The position numbers and the translations under genes were made by a program. Below the pieces are notes generated by a model. The model saw only the letters and a program-made list of their open reading frames with translations, searched no databases and was not told where the DNA came from. This document shows positions 17,983 to 26,500 of a DNA stretch of 64,000 bases, one piece after another; positions within the stretch are counted from its first letter, which is position 1, and each line of letters starts with the position of its first letter. Source of the DNA: Candidatus Zhuqueibacterota bacterium (lineage in GTDB: Bacteria > Zhuqueibacterota > Zhuqueibacteria > Residuimicrobiales > Krinioviventaceae); NCBI GenBank assembly GCA_016934825.1, contig JAFGSB010000119.1, positions 1-64,000 on the forward strand, given 5' to 3'.

Positions 17983-18771
17983 TTATAAGGGAATGCTTTT
18001 TCGTTTCCTTTTATCATAAACACAGGTTTCACTAAAACCAATTTTTTTCAATAAATCCCTGGTTTCTTCAAATGCGTATGCGACATGCGAGGGCTGGTGA
18101 GCGTCGCTTCCCAAAATAACCGGGATATTATACTCAAGCGCCTGTTGCAATATTTTTTCCGACGGATGTATCTCCTTTACCGGTTTCCGCAGACCGGAGG
18201 TGTTTACATCCAGAACAAGATCGTTATCTTTGATGATTTTTAATGTTTCATTTATATCCCGGCTCAAATCGACCGTGGCCCTATAGCCAAACTTTTTGGG
18301 AATATCAAAATGCCCGATTATATCATAAAGTCCGGTTCCGGCGGCTTCACGTACCAGCTTGTAATATTGCCTGTAAGTATGATCAATATCGTAATTCTCA
18401 TAATGCTTCTGATATAAAGGATTGGTAAAATCCCACTCATCAATAAAATGAACGGAACCGATGATAAAATCAAAAGTGTATTGATTCAAAAAATCTTCAA
18501 TAAAACTCATATGGACCGGCATATAGTCCGCTTCAATGCCCAGCAGTATTTTAATTTCTTTGTACTTTTTTTGCGCCTCTTTAATGAATTTCAGGTACAA
18601 TTCAAATTCGTCAATTCGCATACGTCCATCAGGATCATGCAGACCGCGTATTGGTATATGCTCGGCGAATCCGATTTGCTCAACTCCTTTTTTTATCGCC
18701 GATTCGACATATTCATAAACCTGTCCCTCTGCGTGTTTGCATAAAAAAGTATGTACATGATAATCATTCAT
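17983..18771 (-). CDS. PHP-family histidinol-phosphatase-like phosphoesterase
   Basis: About 262 aa with PHP metal-binding motifs: DYHVHTFLCKHA at the N-terminus, GFAEHIPI, GIEADY, GSVHFID, IGHFDIPKKFG and the late GSDAHQPSHV. The pattern matches HisJ/HisK-type histidinol-phosphatases, which remove phosphate from L-histidinol phosphate. No other his gene is nearby, so a different phosphoester substrate is possible. The GTG at 18777 and ATG at 18771 are both in frame; the ATG has GGGG eight bases upstream. The gene overlaps the end of the DUF2520 gene by eight bases, so translation is probably coupled. Confidence 0.82.
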   Translation of the reverse strand: MNDYHVHTFLCKHAEGQVYEYVESAIKKGVEQIGFAEHIPIRGLHDPDGRMRIDEFELYLKFIKEAQKKYKEIKILLGIEADYMPVHMSFIEDFLNQYTFDFIIGSVHFIDEWDFTNPLYQKHYENYDIDHTYRQYYKLVREAAGTGLYDIIGHFDIPKKFGYRATVDLSRDINETLKIIKDNDLVLDVNTSGLRKPVKEIHPSEKILQQALEYNIPVILGSDAHQPSHVAYAFEETRDLLKKIGFSETCVYDKRKRKSIPL

Positions 18772-19669
18772 CCTCACGCCCCGACACCTGTTTTTTGGTC
18801 ATCAGCATATCTTTAATTCGATCCAGTTTTTGTTTGTCGCTGTCCGGCATACCATAAACGGTTTTTATCAAGCGGTTTCCCAATTCAATATAAAAGGGGA
18901 TCAGTTCCGGATTATATTTTTCAAGATTTTCAAGATGCATTTTTACGGTCCCCGCATCGCCGCGCGGGATCGGACCGGTTGCCGCCAGCGCCGGACCTTT
19001 ATCCTTTATATTATTAAACGTGCTGTTTATTAATGGCTGTAAAATTTCTATACTCTCTTGTTCCGAAAAACCGACAGACGCCATCACTTGCAATGCCCCG
19101 TTAATCAATGAAACAAAATAATTAGAGGCAATGACACATCCAAGGTGATACAGCCCTTTTTTATCGGCAGGAATTATAACAAAGCGGCTCTTGAATATAT
19201 TCACGATCCGGGTTAATTTATCCATGGAATACGAATCCCCCTCGATGCCGAAATAAATTCCGCTGAATCTTTGCCAGTCCTGTTCCAGACCGGGGAATGT
19301 TTGTGCCGGATGAAATGAAACGAGATGCTTTGTTTTAATAGCTAACGGTGATAGCGCATCGGAACCGAGCGCGCCCGAAAAATGCGCAACAATTGTCTGT
19401 GAAGAAATCGGTACTTTTTCGGCTACTTCATGGGCAACGGATGAAATGCGATCATCGGGAACGGACAGGAACAAATACCTCAAATCCCCCGGAAAATTTT
19501 CAAGAGGCAAATATTTTGTTTTATTTTCACAGAATAACGCACATTGATTTGCTTTTTCGATATGGTGATCGTATACTGCGGCAACCCGTAATCCTGTATT
19601 ACATAAAGCCTTTGCGAATGCCCTGCCAACTTTACCGGTTCCTATAATTGCAATTTTTTCTTCCGTCAT
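18764..19669 (-). CDS. Rossmann-fold / DUF2520 dehydrogenase-like protein
   Basis: A 301-aa protein with an NAD(P)-binding start (IAIIGTGKVGRAFAKAL). Next come FLSVPDDRIS and a VAHFSGALGSDAL segment, then a mostly helical C-terminal half (GCVIASNYFVSLINGALQ; GPIPRGDAGTVKMHLENL). This is the organisation of the Rossmann-like plus DUF2520 family, related to ketopantoate reductase and 6-phosphogluconate dehydrogenase folds. Its substrate is not known. It sits between the MEMO-family gene (six-base gap) and the PHP phosphatase in one apparent minus-strand operon. Confidence 0.8.
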   Translation of the reverse strand: MTEEKIAIIGTGKVGRAFAKALCNTGLRVAAVYDHHIEKANQCALFCENKTKYLPLENFPGDLRYLFLSVPDDRISSVAHEVAEKVPISSQTIVAHFSGALGSDALSPLAIKTKHLVSFHPAQTFPGLEQDWQRFSGIYFGIEGDSYSMDKLTRIVNIFKSRFVIIPADKKGLYHLGCVIASNYFVSLINGALQVMASVGFSEQESIEILQPLINSTFNNIKDKGPALAATGPIPRGDAGTVKMHLENLEKYNPELIPFYIELGNRLIKTVYGMPDSDKQKLDRIKDMLMTKKQVSGREDE

Positions 19670-19675
19670 AATTTT

Positions 19676-20527
19676 TCAATTTGTAATAACGGCGGAAACA
19701 TAACCAACGGTCCAGCCGCTTTTAATACCCGTGATATCCGCAGAATTTGTTCTTGCGATAATCTTTACTTCTTTCGCTCCCATTTCCCTTGCGGCAACCT
19801 GCATTGCTGTTATAGGCCCGGCGCCACACGCCTGATATCTTGACATGTGGAATCCAGCACAAAAATTTTCAGGTTCAAACGCTTCAATACCCTTCACAGT
19901 TTCACTATCAATACGAATACAGTCCTCATAAGAATAGCCGTGATATAAATCGGAACTGGCCACGATCAGTGCCGTATATTTCCCGTTCAGAACTTCCGAA
20001 ATAGCATTGCCCAACGCCTTGCAATTTTCCCAGCGATAATCATGAAAAACAATAGGGACCAGTTCAAAATCATTCTTTAAAGCTTTTTGTAAAAACGGCA
20101 AATGCACTTCAAGCGAATGTTCAGCCCGGTTGCCAAAAGTCCGGTGACCGGCGTCAGACAACTTTATAAGAGAATTTTTCGCACACAACGCTTTTGCCAG
20201 TTCCTGATCCACTTTAATCAATCCAAGAGGTGTTTCATAGTATTCGCCGTTAAATATCGAAACGCCGTTAAATATTTCCGTATGACTTGGAGCTAAAATA
20301 ATTACTTTATCATATTCTTTATCTTCTATTTGCCTGTAAGCTGCCGCCGCGGTCTGCCCGGAATATTCATACCCGGCATGGGGTGCAATCAAACCGATTA
20401 TCCGGGAGGCAATATTTATCGAGCTTTCTTTTTTCCAAAAACCATCTATCATTTTTACCAATTTTTCAGGGTCTGCCGGATAAAATGTTCCATCCCACGC
20501 GGCTTTACGAATTTTGGAATTTTTCAT
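19676..20527 (-). CDS. amrB: MEMO-family protein (AmmeMemoRadiSam system protein B)
   Basis: A 283-aa protein with the MEMO pattern: AAWDGTFYPADPEKL at the N-terminus, LIAPHAGYEYSGQTAA (metal-binding histidine), ILAPSHTEIFNGVS, EHSLEVHLPFLQ, and a late SSDLYHGYSYEDC, GCGAGPITAM series. Related iron-binding MEMO proteins are dioxygenase-like. In bacteria they often accompany an AMMECR1 protein and a radical-SAM enzyme. Neither partner is in this window, so only component B is seen. It is the first gene of the 17983-20527 operon, with GGGGCAGG before the ATG and a hairpin element at 20557-20583 just upstream. Confidence 0.88.
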   Translation of the reverse strand: MKNSKIRKAAWDGTFYPADPEKLVKMIDGFWKKESSINIASRIIGLIAPHAGYEYSGQTAAAAYRQIEDKEYDKVIILAPSHTEIFNGVSIFNGEYYETPLGLIKVDQELAKALCAKNSLIKLSDAGHRTFGNRAEHSLEVHLPFLQKALKNDFELVPIVFHDYRWENCKALGNAISEVLNGKYTALIVASSDLYHGYSYEDCIRIDSETVKGIEAFEPENFCAGFHMSRYQACGAGPITAMQVAAREMGAKEVKIIARTNSADITGIKSGWTVGYVSAVITN

Positions 20528-20556
20528 GGCCTGCCCCTTTTATTTACTGCAAATTC

Positions 20557-20583
20557 ACCGGTATCCGATAAACGGACACCGGT
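20557..20583. repeat. Hairpin repeat ACCGGT(A/G)TCCG, copy 1
   Basis: Arms ACCGGTATCCG and CGGACACCGGT (10 of 11 paired) enclose ATAAA, 30 bases upstream of the MEMO gene start. Related hairpins occur at 40678 and 63824, in each case shortly upstream of a minus-strand gene. Confidence 0.7.
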
Positions 20584-20662
20584 TCTTGATAATATTTACG
20601 AATATTATAATATGAAATTATTATGACAGTTCAAACAATTTCTTTATTTCTCAGACAATTTA

Positions 20663-20774
20663 TTATGACCGGACCCCTGTAAACGTACCATAAAAATATT
20701 ATCCGCTATTTAAAAAAAAACTTTATTATTGATGTTAGAATTATTAATTTCAAAAAAAATTTATCCGGTCATAA
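20663..20774. repeat. Perfect 11-bp inverted repeat ending at the deacetylase start codon
   Basis: TTATGACCGGA at 20663-20673 is perfectly complementary to TCCGGTCATAA at 20764-20774, with 90 AT-rich bases between. The right arm ends three bases before the ATG at 20778, where a Shine-Dalgarno sequence would be expected. It may be a miniature element or an RNA structure that affects translation. Confidence 0.6.
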
Positions 20775-20777
20775 AAA

Positions 20778-22136
20778 ATGGAACATTATTGCATAAATCA
20801 TCCTGATCGTAAATCACGGAAAAAATGTCAGCACTGTTCAGAGTACATTTGCAGTGAATGCGAGTTACACTTTCTTGGTCAGACTTTTTGTAGTTTGTCA
20901 TGTTTATCCAGGGCATTTCTGAAATCATTCCTTGCCTTGTTTAACATAAAGCCGAAAACTTCGGCGGACCACCGCGCTTCAATTATGCACAGGCTCCATA
21001 TAAAACCGTTAAAAGTATTTCTTTATATGGGCATCGCGGTAATTTTTATAATTTTATGGATTTCACTACGAAACCTTTCCGATGAGATCCGGTTGTTACG
21101 GATTGAACAACAAAACAGCCTGATCTCCACCGGAAGATACCCGGCCCTGCAACCCGATACGACTGAATTTAATATCAAAAAAACACCCGACGCGATGGTC
21201 GTATCCAATACGATCGATATAATCGGCGAGGCGGCGGACAGTATCATCCTCAGCCTTAAGGTAAACGGCCGTTTAACGGCTGTAACACTCCCGGAACAAA
21301 ATAAATTCGAATTCAAAGACATTAAACTCAATTACGGTTCGAATGAAATCATCGTACATGGTTTGGATACGGACGGGAATACGGCCATTCTGCAAAAAAT
21401 CATTACATATTACGGCAGACCCCGCCTCGATTTTCTGGCCAGGGATTTCACACGTGGAAATATAAATAAAAAGAATATCGCCCTGACATTTGATGGAGGC
21501 GCCGGAGACGGCGCAGCCGCCGAAATTTTGGATTATCTGTCTGAAAAAAAAATAAAGTGCACCATGTTTTTAACCGGCAGTTTTTTAAAAACCTACCCGG
21601 ATATTGTCAAAAGAATGGTGAAAGAAGGGCATGAGATCGGCAATCATACCTGGAGTCATCCGCATTTGACAACATTTGTTAAAAATCAAAAACATGAAAC
21701 AGCCCCGGGCATTACTGAAAAAAAACTGCATAGCGAATTAGATAAAACATCGAAATTATTTGAAAAAATAACAAAAACCAAAATGAGCCCTTTTTGGAGA
21801 GCGCCGTACGGCGAGCACAATCTGCAAATAAGGAGATGGGCTTCCGAATTGGGGTACCGGCAGATCGGCTGGACATTGGGCAACGGTGAAAACCTGGACA
21901 CACATGACTGGGTCATCGATACGACGTCCACAATATACAAAACTCCACAGCAGGTCATGGATAAAATCCTGAATTTTGGCAACGGATCATCTAAAAAATC
22001 CAATGGCGGTATTATTCTCATGCACCTGGATTCACAAAGGAAAAATAATCAAATTCATCACATGGTCCCGGCCCTGATTGACAGTCTGCATAATCGTGGT
22101 TATCAACTCGTAAAGGTGTCCGAGCTTTTGGAATAA
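20778..22136 (+). CDS. Membrane-anchored polysaccharide deacetylase with N-terminal zinc finger
   Basis: A 452-aa protein with three parts. Residues 1-45 carry paired Cys/His motifs (CINHPDR, CQHC, CSEC, FCSLSC) resembling a B-box-type zinc finger. One membrane helix (VFLYMGIAVIFIILWISL) follows, then an Ig-like linker. The C-terminal NodB domain has TFDGGAGD, GNHTWSHPHLT (metal-binding HxxxH), WRAPYGEH and LMHLDS. The first motif has DG where many family members have DD, a variant known in the family. It probably de-N-acetylates a cell-wall or exported glycan outside the membrane, with the zinc finger in the cytoplasm. No Shine-Dalgarno sequence is visible. Confidence 0.85.
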   Translation: MEHYCINHPDRKSRKKCQHCSEYICSECELHFLGQTFCSLSCLSRAFLKSFLALFNIKPKTSADHRASIMHRLHIKPLKVFLYMGIAVIFIILWISLRNLSDEIRLLRIEQQNSLISTGRYPALQPDTTEFNIKKTPDAMVVSNTIDIIGEAADSIILSLKVNGRLTAVTLPEQNKFEFKDIKLNYGSNEIIVHGLDTDGNTAILQKIITYYGRPRLDFLARDFTRGNINKKNIALTFDGGAGDGAAAEILDYLSEKKIKCTMFLTGSFLKTYPDIVKRMVKEGHEIGNHTWSHPHLTTFVKNQKHETAPGITEKKLHSELDKTSKLFEKITKTKMSPFWRAPYGEHNLQIRRWASELGYRQIGWTLGNGENLDTHDWVIDTTSTIYKTPQQVMDKILNFGNGSSKKSNGGIILMHLDSQRKNNQIHHMVPALIDSLHNRGYQLVKVSELLE

Positions 22137-22160
22137 AAAACATATAATGACCGAGGACAT

Positions 22161-22727
22161 TTGTATAAACCAAATCATAAAAACAACTTTTTACAATTAA
22201 TTAAAGCACGCAAAAGTGTAAGAAAATACCAGGACCGGCCAATTGCGAAAAAAGAACTTTTAAAATGTGTTGAAGCCGCCCGATTGGCGCCGTCAGCAAG
22301 TAATTCCCAACCCTGTCGTTTTATGATTATTGACGATCCGGAAGTAAAAACCCGTTTGACCCGGTTTGCTTTTTCGGGAGTATATGCCGTCACAAAATGG
22401 GCTGCAAAAGCTCCGGTTATCGTCGTTCTGCTGGCCGAACGTGATCTGCTGACGAACAGGATAGGCAAACAAATAACCGGACTGCATTTTTATTTGATCG
22501 ATGCCGGAATTGCCGGTGAACATTTTATTTTACAGGCGCAAGACCTGGGTATCGGAACCTGCTGGATTGGCTGGTTCAGCGAGAAAGGAATAAAAAAGGC
22601 GCTTAATCTTCCGGCCAAATACAAACCGGTAGCTTTAATCGCGGCCGGATACCCGGTAAATCCCAAAACCGGAAGAAGAAAACGAAAAACGTTAAGAGAT
22701 ATACATTGGTTTAACAGGATCAGATAG
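22161..22727 (+). CDS. Nitroreductase-family flavoprotein
   Basis: A 188-aa protein with the nitroreductase fold pattern: LIKARKSVRKYQDRPI (FMN phosphate contact), AARLAPSASNSQPCRFMII, then LIDAGIAGEHFILQAQDLGIGTCWIGWF and ALIAAGYP. These enzymes use FMN and NAD(P)H to reduce quinones, nitro compounds or similar substrates. The length is typical for the short group. The start is TTG with GAGG four bases upstream. It opens a plus-strand run with SfsA and the lipase. Its physiological substrate is unknown. Confidence 0.88.
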   Translation: MYKPNHKNNFLQLIKARKSVRKYQDRPIAKKELLKCVEAARLAPSASNSQPCRFMIIDDPEVKTRLTRFAFSGVYAVTKWAAKAPVIVVLLAERDLLTNRIGKQITGLHFYLIDAGIAGEHFILQAQDLGIGTCWIGWFSEKGIKKALNLPAKYKPVALIAAGYPVNPKTGRRKRKTLRDIHWFNRIR

Positions 22728-22733
22728 TACAAG

Positions 22734-23450
22734 ATGAAATTGCCCCCCCTGCGAAAAGGAATATTGTTAAAACGTTATAAACGATTTTTAGCCGATATCA
22801 GTCTCGATACCGGTCAAACCATAACTGCCTATTGTCCCAATACCGGCAGTATGTTATCATGTGATAAGCCGGGCAGTCCAGTGTTGGTATCATTCCACCC
22901 TAAACCGGGAAGGAAATATCAATATACATGGGAACTGATTTATGTCCATCAAAACTGGGTGGGTATTAATACGATGTATCCCAATAAAATTGTGAAAGAG
23001 GCAATAAAAAACAAACGAATTCCCGAATTAATTGATTTTGATAAAATTCAATCGGAGGTTGCATACGGCGAAAACAGCCGCATTGATTTACTGTTACAAA
23101 AAAATAAAACCCTTTGTTATGTTGAAGTAAAAAATGTGACGCTGGCAAAGGACAATACCGCTTTTTTCCCCGATGCCGTAACGGCCCGCGGCACCAAACA
23201 TCTTTTGGAACTGGCCAATATGGTCAAATTGGGGCACAGGGCGGTTATGTTTTATCTTGTGCAGAGAACGGATGCCGACCTGTTCAGACCGGCAATAGAT
23301 ATTGATCCAACCTATTCACAAACGCTGGATAAAGTTCATAAAACCGGAGTGGAAATTCTTGTTTATCGAACAAAAATAAGCCCGGAAGAAATTATTATTG
23401 ACAGGGCATTGCCTTTTAAATTAGATCATAAAACAACATATAACTTTTAA
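22734..23450 (+). CDS. sfsA: SfsA family DNA-binding/nuclease protein
   Basis: A 238-aa protein with the full-length SfsA pattern: RYKRFLADISLDTGQTITAYCPNTGSM at the N-terminus, WVGINTMYPNKIV in the middle and a nuclease-like core YGENSRIDLLLQ, CYVEVKNVTLA, FFPDAVTARGTKHL. The acidic E-x-K arrangement in VEVKNVT resembles PD-(D/E)xK nucleases. E. coli SfsA was named for effects on maltose metabolism, and its exact role is uncertain. The gene starts seven bases after the nitroreductase stop, so both are probably in one transcript. Confidence 0.93.
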   Translation: MKLPPLRKGILLKRYKRFLADISLDTGQTITAYCPNTGSMLSCDKPGSPVLVSFHPKPGRKYQYTWELIYVHQNWVGINTMYPNKIVKEAIKNKRIPELIDFDKIQSEVAYGENSRIDLLLQKNKTLCYVEVKNVTLAKDNTAFFPDAVTARGTKHLLELANMVKLGHRAVMFYLVQRTDADLFRPAIDIDPTYSQTLDKVHKTGVEILVYRTKISPEEIIIDRALPFKLDHKTTYNF

Positions 23451-23461
23451 AAAGTGCGAAT

Positions 23462-24325
23462 ATGGAAACCAAACACATTTACAGGGAAAATTTTTTCACA
23501 ACCGGACACGGAATAAAAATATATTACCAATACTGGATCCCGCAGAGGAATCACCGGGCAAATTTAATATTTGTTCACGGAATGGGGGAACATTCCGGCC
23601 GGTATAAAAACATCATTGATTATTTACTGCCAAAAGGATTTGCCCTGTTTGGCCTTGATATTCAGGGTCACGGTAAATCCGAAGGAAAAAGGGGACATAT
23701 ATCGCATTTCAGCGATTTTGCCGCGCAGGTTGACCAATTAATTGCCGTAACAAAAGTTCAACAAAACAATAAAGTTTTGTTTTTATATGGTCATAGCATG
23801 GGCGGTCTGATCGTTTTCGATTATCTGACAAAATATTCAAATCATGATCTGGGAGGGGTAATATTCACATCTCCGGCTTTTGATATTTCGATTAAAATTC
23901 CCGCCTGGAAGATGAGTTTGGGTAAAATAATATCGTTTTGTGCCCCATCCGTAACAATGAACAACGGAATCAATCCCGATGAATTGTCCCATGACAAAGT
24001 CGTCGTTGAAATGTACGAGAAGGACGAACTGGTTCATGACCGTACCAGCGCCGGTTTATTTTTCTCAATGCTGAATGTGATAAAAAAAGCAAAATTAAAA
24101 GCCGGTGATATTCAAACCCCGGTTTTATTAATGCTTGGCGGCAATGATAAAATCATCAGCAAAGAAGGGGCTCTGTCGCTATTTAATATATTAGGAAGTA
24201 AAGATAAAGAATTTTATATTTGTCCTGATTCAAGTCATGAACTGCTCAACGAAATCGAAAAATCGAAAAATTTAAATATAATCTGGCAATGGATTGAACC
24301 AAGATTAAATCAAAAGCTGGCATAA
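23462..24325 (+). CDS. Alpha/beta hydrolase, monoacylglycerol-lipase-like
   Basis: A 287-aa serine hydrolase of the Hydrolase_4 (serine aminopeptidase S33) family. Visible elements are FVHGMGEHSGRY (oxyanion region), LDIQGHGKSEGKRGHI, the nucleophile elbow GHSMGG, the late acid LGGNDKIIS and the histidine in CPDSSHELLNE. The HG-x-GEHSGRY and GHGxSEGxRGH patterns are characteristic of monoacylglycerol lipase and lysophospholipase homologues. No signal peptide is present. It lies 11 bases after sfsA. The likely role is hydrolysis of lipid esters, but the substrate is inferred from family only. Confidence 0.88.
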   Translation: METKHIYRENFFTTGHGIKIYYQYWIPQRNHRANLIFVHGMGEHSGRYKNIIDYLLPKGFALFGLDIQGHGKSEGKRGHISHFSDFAAQVDQLIAVTKVQQNNKVLFLYGHSMGGLIVFDYLTKYSNHDLGGVIFTSPAFDISIKIPAWKMSLGKIISFCAPSVTMNNGINPDELSHDKVVVEMYEKDELVHDRTSAGLFFSMLNVIKKAKLKAGDIQTPVLLMLGGNDKIISKEGALSLFNILGSKDKEFYICPDSSHELLNEIEKSKNLNIIWQWIEPRLNQKLA

Positions 24326-24362
24326 TACACACAGATAATAATGCAGCAGAGGAGAATTTTAT

Positions 24363-25355
24363 ATGATAGTTAGAACCAAAGCTTTTACACGTGCCGGACT
24401 TGCGGGTAATCCCTCGGATGGTTATTATGGGAAAACACTTTCCGTCACTTTTAAAGATTTCTTCGCTGAAGTGACAATGTATGAAACCCCGGATATTGAA
24501 ATCATTCCAAATGAGCGCGATCATTCCTATTTTACCAATCTCGAACACCTGGTAAAAGATGTTCAGAGACATGGTTATTACGGAGGTATCAGGCTCATCA
24601 AAGCCGCCGCTAAAAAGTTTTATGACTATTGTATAAGTAAAGGCATTATTCTCTCCGACAAAAACTTTACCGTACGCTACTGTTCAAATATACCGGTGCA
24701 GGTAGGTTTGGCGGGATCGAGCGCAATTGTGACGGCGACAATCCGGGCGCTGATGACATTTTACGGAATAGAAATTCCAAAACCCCTTATCCCGGGATTG
24801 ATTCTCAGTGTAGAGACGGATGAACTGCAAATTTCCGCAGGTCTGCAGGACAGGGTTGTACAGGTTTACGAAAACCTCGTTTATATGGATTTTGATAAAA
24901 AATTACTGGACACCCAGGGACACGGAAATTATGAAAATCTGGACCCGAACCTGCTGCCTCCTATATATCTTGCCTATATCAGCGATTTATCGGAGGTTTC
25001 CGGTATCGCGCACGGTAATTTAAGGGGCCGTTTTATGGCCGGCGACCTGAAAGTAATCGATGCCATGAAATTCTTTGCCGAAATGGCTGAAAAAGCCCGT
25101 GAATGCCTGCTTAACCATGAACCGGAAAAACTCGGAAAGATCATGAACGACAACTTTGATAAACGAAGGGAAATATTCCCGATCAGCAGGATGAACCTGG
25201 AAATGATAAACCTGGCCAGGTCCGTCGGGGCCAGCGCGAAATTCTCCGGCAGCGGAGGGGCTATTATCGGAACTTATGAAGATCCCAAAATGCTGGAAAA
25301 ACTAAAACAGACTCTGTCTGAAATCGGGGCCGTCGTCATAAAACCGCAAATATAA
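24363..25355 (+). CDS. GHMP-family sugar kinase, glucuronokinase-like
   Basis: A 330-aa GHMP kinase. The N-terminal RAGLAGNPSDGYYGKTLSV resembles the start of plant glucuronokinases. The phosphate-binding motif VQVGLAGSSAIVTATIRAL (PxxxGLxGSSA type) and the C-terminal KFSGSGGAIIGTY motif are both present. It would phosphorylate a sugar, possibly a uronic acid, at C1 using ATP. AGAGG precedes the ATG. A nucleotide-sugar pyrophosphorylase partner is not seen nearby, so the glucuronokinase assignment is only the best guess. GHMP membership is firm. Confidence 0.75.
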   Translation: MIVRTKAFTRAGLAGNPSDGYYGKTLSVTFKDFFAEVTMYETPDIEIIPNERDHSYFTNLEHLVKDVQRHGYYGGIRLIKAAAKKFYDYCISKGIILSDKNFTVRYCSNIPVQVGLAGSSAIVTATIRALMTFYGIEIPKPLIPGLILSVETDELQISAGLQDRVVQVYENLVYMDFDKKLLDTQGHGNYENLDPNLLPPIYLAYISDLSEVSGIAHGNLRGRFMAGDLKVIDAMKFFAEMAEKARECLLNHEPEKLGKIMNDNFDKRREIFPISRMNLEMINLARSVGASAKFSGSGGAIIGTYEDPKMLEKLKQTLSEIGAVVIKPQI

Positions 25356-25390
25356 CATGTCTTTTTGGCTCTGACAACTCTTTTTAATAT

Positions 25391-26500
25391 ATGACACATA
25401 AAAATGACACTCGCTGGATAAAAAAATTCAGAAAAAAATTGACAACCTGGTTCGAATCCGAATTGCGGGATCTTCCCTGGCGGAATACAAAAGATCCTTA
25501 TAAAATATGGATCTCTGAAATCATGCTTCAGCAAACCCAGGTCAACAAAGTCATTCCTTATTACCTGAAATTTATCGAATCGTTCCCGGATATACACTCG
25601 CTGGCAAATGCGGATTTGTCCCATGTGTTGAAAATATGGGAAGGGTTGGGATACTATGGCAGGGCGCGTAATCTGCATAAAGCGGCCAAAGAAATAATAA
25701 AAAATTTTCAGGGTCTCTTTCCCGATGATTTTGAGAGTGTTCGAAAACTTCCGGGGATCGGATTATACACTGCAGCCGCCATTATGAGTATTGCATTTAA
25801 ACAGGATTATGCCGTGGTGGACGGCAATGTCCGCCGGGTTTTATGCAGGTTGTTCACAATAACCGGCAATCCCAAATCCGGACAGGGGAAAAAGATCATT
25901 CAACAGCAGGCGCAATCACTCCTGGCAACTGAAAATCCGGGCGATTACAACCAGGCGATAATGGAATTGGGGGCGCTCATTTGCACGCCTCGTTTGCCCA
26001 AATGCCGGCTTTGCCCGGTTGCTGAATTTTGTCAAGCTCAAAAATCAGGGCTTCAGCACGAATATCCGATTAAGACTGCGAAAAAACCCCGGCCCCATAA
26101 TATAATTGCGGCCGGAATCATTTACAAAGGAGATAAAATCCTCATTGCCCGAAGACCGGAAAACGGCCTGCTGGGCGGATTGTGGGAATTCCCGGGCGGC
26201 AAACTTGAGGACGGTGAAACCCCGGAACAGGCTGTGAAGCGTGAAATCCTTGAAGAATTGGGGATTTCGGTTAAGGTTAACGATCTGTTTGCGATAATAA
26301 ATCATCAATACACTCATTTTACGATCACTTTGTATGTTTATAATTGCGAATATATATCAGGTATGCCTGAAACGCTCGGCTGCGCCGATTGGCGCTGGGT
26401 TACGCTGAAAGAAATGGACAAATATGCGTTCCCCCGCGCCAATCGTAAAATCCTCGATCAGTTACTCAAAACAGAAAAAAATAATAGTGCTGACTCGTGA
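25391..26500 (+). CDS. mutY: MutY adenine DNA glycosylase with intact C-terminal Nudix domain
   Basis: A 369-aa repair enzyme. The N-terminal HhH-GPD domain has SEIMLQQTQV (catalytic Glu), LPGIGLYTAAAI and VDGNVRRVL (catalytic Asp). The iron-sulphur cluster motif is complete: C-x6-C-x2-C-x5-C in CTPRLPKCRLCPVAEFC. The C-terminal part is a MutT-like domain with an intact Nudix box, G-x5-E-x7-REILEELGI. In classical MutY this domain recognises 8-oxoG and its box is degraded, so here it may also hydrolyse oxidised nucleotides. MutY removes A paired with 8-oxoG. The next gene overlaps its 3' end. Confidence 0.93.
   Translation: MTHKNDTRWIKKFRKKLTTWFESELRDLPWRNTKDPYKIWISEIMLQQTQVNKVIPYYLKFIESFPDIHSLANADLSHVLKIWEGLGYYGRARNLHKAAKEIIKNFQGLFPDDFESVRKLPGIGLYTAAAIMSIAFKQDYAVVDGNVRRVLCRLFTITGNPKSGQGKKIIQQQAQSLLATENPGDYNQAIMELGALICTPRLPKCRLCPVAEFCQAQKSGLQHEYPIKTAKKPRPHNIIAAGIIYKGDKILIARRPENGLLGGLWEFPGGKLEDGETPEQAVKREILEELGISVKVNDLFAIINHQYTHFTITLYVYNCEYISGMPETLGCADWRWVTLKEMDKYAFPRANRKILDQLLKTEKNNSADS

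Noticed and set aside
25451-25470. tRNA-like GGTTCGAATCC segment
   Set aside because: It lies inside the mutY reading frame and no acceptor or anticodon stem can be folded around it.
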